Shown here one piece after another: positions 61,861 to 64,000 of a stretch of 64,000 nt of DNA. The translations under genes were made by a program, and so were the position numbers. Every line of letters begins with the position of its first letter. Within the stretch, counting starts at the first letter, position 1. The stretch covers positions 122,196 through 186,195 of the forward strand of contig JAFLJS010000023.1 in NCBI GenBank assembly GCA_022712895.1, given 5' to 3'. Under the pieces are notes generated by a model. The model did no database searches. It saw nothing but the letters and a program-made list of their open reading frames with translations, and was not told the DNA's origin. Source of the DNA: Desulfocapsa sp. (GTDB lineage Bacteria; Desulfobacterota; Desulfobulbia; Desulfobulbales; Desulfocapsaceae).

Positions 61861-62961
61861 TTAAGAAATAGCAAGCATCTGTTCTAATGATTTCGCAGCA
61901 CTGGCAGCGATTTCAGGAGCAACAGAGATCTGATTTTTCACTTTTCCTGCCACCAGATTATCAAGCAACCAGAGCAGATACACCGGCTGATTACAATCCA
62001 TGGTTGTACACTGACAAGTCGTCGGTGCAAGCAGATGAATTTCTTTATCGGGATGTTCACGGGCAAGGCGCTCAACAAGGTTGATTTCTGTACCAATTGC
62101 CCACTTACTTCCAGGTTTTGACTGAGCGACTGCTGCGATAATAGCCTCTGTGGAGCCATACTGATCGGCAATACTCACTACATCCTGTGGACATTCCGGA
62201 TGCACAATAATGTTAATCTCCGGCTCTTTGATTTTCCACTGGTGGATGTGCTCTGGTAAAAATCGCATATGCACTTCACAGTATCCGTCCCAAAGAAGGA
62301 TTTGTGCCTGTTTCAAAGCCTCAACAGAGTGGCCGCCAAGTAACTCGCCTCGTCGCCAGAGGAGAACCTGTTCGTCGGGAATCCCAAGGGCGGTGGCGGA
62401 GTTCCTACCTAAATGCTCATCAGGAAAAAAGAATACCTTTTCCCCCTTATTTATAGCCCAGTCCAGGACTTTTTCTCCATTAGATGAAGTACAGACGGAA
62501 CCTTCACGATCTCCGACAAAAGCCTTAATCGCAGCAGATGAGTTCACATACGTAACAGGAACCAAATCCTTCTCGTTTTGCATAATGCCAACTGACAGCA
62601 GTTCTTTGTAGGCCTGCTCCACAGCACCGGTGGTTGCCATATCGGCCATGGGACAACCTGCATGAAGGTGGGGAAGCAGCACTTTTTGATGCTCGGCGGC
62701 CAGGATATCTGCTGCTTCTGCCATAAAATGCACTCCACAGAAAATCAGGAATTCACGATCTGATATCTTGGCTGCTTCACGAGATAATTTCAAGGAATCA
62801 CCTGTGAGATCAGCAAACTGGAAAAGATCCTGCTGCTGATAGTGATGACAGAGGATCAATAAGTTATCGGCAAGCTCTGCCTTCCGTTTGCTGATTCGAT
62901 CCAATATTTCATCACGGCCAAGGCTATAGTATTCTGATCCAAGATTTTGCTGTTTTTCCAT
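61861..62961 (-). CDS. nadA: quinolinate synthase NadA
   Basis: 366 residues from the ATG at 62961, which has AAGGAG 7 bases upstream; the frame to 63003 adds 14 residues without such a site. NadA makes quinolinate from iminoaspartate and DHAP using a [4Fe-4S] cluster. Cys ligands are visible in FCGVHFMAEAADIL, SVCTSSN and the C-terminal CQCTTMDCN region; substrate residues lie in VTYVNSSAAIKA and VHPECPQDV. It is the first step, with NadB, of de novo NAD synthesis. The 59-bp gap suggests co-transcription with polA. Confidence 0.96.
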   Translation of the reverse strand: MEKQQNLGSEYYSLGRDEILDRISKRKAELADNLLILCHHYQQQDLFQFADLTGDSLKLSREAAKISDREFLIFCGVHFMAEAADILAAEHQKVLLPHLHAGCPMADMATTGAVEQAYKELLSVGIMQNEKDLVPVTYVNSSAAIKAFVGDREGSVCTSSNGEKVLDWAINKGEKVFFFPDEHLGRNSATALGIPDEQVLLWRRGELLGGHSVEALKQAQILLWDGYCEVHMRFLPEHIHQWKIKEPEINIIVHPECPQDVVSIADQYGSTEAIIAAVAQSKPGSKWAIGTEINLVERLAREHPDKEIHLLAPTTCQCTTMDCNQPVYLLWLLDNLVAGKVKNQISVAPEIAASAAKSLEQMLAIS

Positions 62962-63099
62962 TTCAAACTCCTTCAGTGGTGCATCGAAAAAAACCGGTTT
63001 CACGCGAATGGTTACGAGTCTGAACTTGTACCACTGGTCGCCAGTTATGGCAACATTACGATATGAAAACCCCGTGACACAATGTGACAGAAACGGCTG

Positions 63100-63540
63100 T
63101 CAGAAAGAGTATTTCAACCCAGCCATAACTTGATAGTCGAGGTAATTGCCAAACTCATCGTTCTCAGAAACAGAATTGACAATCGTATTGTGGAAAAACA
63201 GGACGTTATCATCACCGGACAATCTGCATTTGCCACAAATTGTATTGAATTGTCATCCACATTGGCAGTAGCTGTCAGCAGTAGTTCGATTCGATTTCAT
63301 GATCTCGTTTTGATAATATTGTAGCATTACAGTATTATGATTTAAGAAAACCGGATCATTTTTTCGATACGTGTATTCCATAGACAGGGTTGGAGCAGAT
63401 TCCAAAGTATATGAGAATCCAGCCAGTAGAGCTATTTTCTATAAATAGGCTCTACTGGCATCTGTACTGTAGTTCACATCACCATAAAGCAGCATGGCAT
63501 TAGTTGCTGTCCAGCCACCAAAGGTGCCTGCATTTGATAC
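63100..63540 (-). pseudogene. remnant of a beta-barrel outer-membrane protein gene
   Basis: On the minus strand pieces of one protein can be read in different frames. They are NAMLLYGDVNYSTDASRAYL, a stop, AGFSYTLESAPTLSMEYTYR, then after frame changes GNYLDYQVMAGLKYSF and a stop. The alternating aromatic beta-strand pattern and the terminal Phe are those of porin-like outer-membrane barrels. Internal stops and shifts show decay, and repeat copy C sits directly at its truncated upstream end. No intact frame covers it. Confidence 0.68.
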
Positions 63541-63544
63541 CCGT

Positions 63545-63694
63545 AGTTAGGGTGAGAACTCTCAATCTCCTTCGTTACTGCACATTTCCTATCATTACGA
63601 CGTACCTTAGTACGCTGAAATGATAGAAAATATTTGCGATTCAGATATGAATTTCTTAACGTAACCATCTAAATTCTGGGTTTTTACGAGTTTA
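63545..63694 (+). repeat. 150-bp MITE-like repeat, copy C (diverged)
   Basis: Same family and orientation as copy A. The central palindrome and the right end (GGGTTTTTACGAGTTTA) are well kept; the left 15 bases have diverged (GAGAACTCTCAATCTCC in place of AAAAACTCTCCATCTCC). No clear target duplication remains, so this copy is probably older. It abuts the decayed outer-membrane gene. Confidence 0.82.
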
Positions 63695-63722
63695 TCGTAA
63701 ATAGTTAGAGTCACAAAAAACA

Positions 63723-63771
63723 TAAAAAAAGGCCCCATGCAAAGTTCAATGCATGGAGCCCATATATAGTT
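63723..63771 (-). terminator. intrinsic terminator of the HPF/RaiA-type gene
   Basis: Read on the minus strand: GGCTCCATGCA, loop of about 8 bases, TGCATGGGGCC (one mismatch), then seven T residues. It lies just after the stop of the cold-shock-like gene at 63789. Confidence 0.88.
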
Positions 63772-63788
63772 TTACTTCGATTATTAAT

Positions 63789-64000
63789 TCAATGCCCCAC
63801 ACGCACCCAAGTTGCCTGTGGTCCTTTATCACCCTCGCTTTCAGCATACATGACTTCATCCCCCTCACTGAGGGAATCAAGGGATACATCCTTTAAAGCG
63901 TTTTCATGAAAATAAATTTCACGTGCATCCTGGCTGACGATAAAGCCATAAGACTCAAAAGGTGATAATTTTCGAATCACACCGAGCTGGGCGCCTCCAT
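63789..64000 (-). CDS. C-terminal cold-shock-like domain, probably of an HPF/RaiA ribosome-associated protein (5' end outside window)
   Basis: About 70 residues to the window edge; the frame stays open upstream of the GTG at 63980, so the gene continues beyond 64000. The visible part is a cold-shock-like OB fold: IRKLSPFESYGFIVSQDAREIYFHE, with the RNP-like GFI and YFH patches, and ends GDKGPQATWVRVGH. This exact C-terminal type is common as an extension of HPF/RaiA-family ribosome hibernation factors, so that is the likely full protein. The alternative, a tiny stand-alone protein starting at GTG 63980, lacks a convincing ribosome binding site. Confidence 0.72.
   Translation of the reverse strand, partial: GGAQLGVIRKLSPFESYGFIVSQDAREIYFHENALKDVSLDSLSEGDEVMYAESEGDKGPQATWVRVGH

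Noticed and set aside
63474..63668. 64-codon frame across repeat copy C
   Set aside because: It is formed by the repeat plus the decayed outer-membrane gene and has no independent coding signal.

Overview
The window looks like chromosome of an anaerobic deltaproteobacterium, most probably a sulfate-reducing or sulfur-disproportionating member of the Desulfobulbales (Desulfobacterota). This is inferred from gene content: hgcAB mercury methylation genes, c-type heme sensor domains, many two-component and sigma-54 regulators, TauE/SafE and YeiH-type exporters, and a single-subunit molybdopterin oxidoreductase. Composition is moderately AT-rich and looks uniform. I saw no tRNA, rRNA, CRISPR array, phage or insertion-sequence transposase.

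Layout. 1-13 kb: potassium and ion handling (5'-truncated trkH, trkA, a CNNM/CorC protein, a K+ channel followed by a PilZ protein) and a RegB/RegA redox two-component pair followed by a tandem NosL protein. Small metabolic genes (RidA, MBL hydrolase, pdxH, nitroreductase, YgjP, ung) extend this block to 14.3 kb. 14.5-29 kb: signalling. It holds a binding protein plus soluble hybrid kinase, then a sigma-54 regulator with a heme-c sensor kinase divergent from a sigma-54-promoted YeiH exporter operon. Next comes an operon of a universal stress protein, a Ser/Thr kinase-USP fusion, a phosphoesterase and a second heme-c sensor fused to a Ser/Thr-kinase-like domain. 30-41 kb: a two-part permease, then a long leftward operon behind a sigma-54 promoter (membrane protein, PAS kinase, receiver, TorD-molybdoenzyme fusion, GAF/PAS protein with only a HisKA domain, TauE/SafE exporter). 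41-50 kb: a second sigma-54 regulator with a PEP-utilising enzyme and a dual-specificity phosphatase, an HD-GYP protein and a hybrid kinase. 50-64 kb: rhomboid, hflKC, arsR-hgcA-hgcB, thiE, gltA, polA, nadA, a decayed outer-membrane protein gene and the end of an HPF/RaiA-cold-shock gene.

The most striking observation is in hgcA. The frame opens at a GTG that overlaps the arsR stop (GTGA) behind a good ribosome binding site. It then runs through one in-frame TGA at 54042-54044 directly after a Cys codon (Cys-TGA-Gly-Pro) and continues into a complete HgcA with the NVWCAAGK corrinoid motif. Eighteen bases after the TGA is a perfect 6-bp stem with hexaloop AGGTCA, almost the loop of the E. coli fdhF SECIS. 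I read this as a selenocysteine-containing HgcA: a mercury-methylating protein with a Cys-Sec pair, which would be a very strong mercury ligand.

Other notable items are a 150-bp MITE-like repeat in three copies (two with 10-11 bp target duplications), the heme-sensing Ser/Thr kinase-like protein, the chaperone-molybdoenzyme fusion, and three sigma-54 promoters, two of them next to NtrC-type regulator genes and one upstream of an HD-GYP gene.
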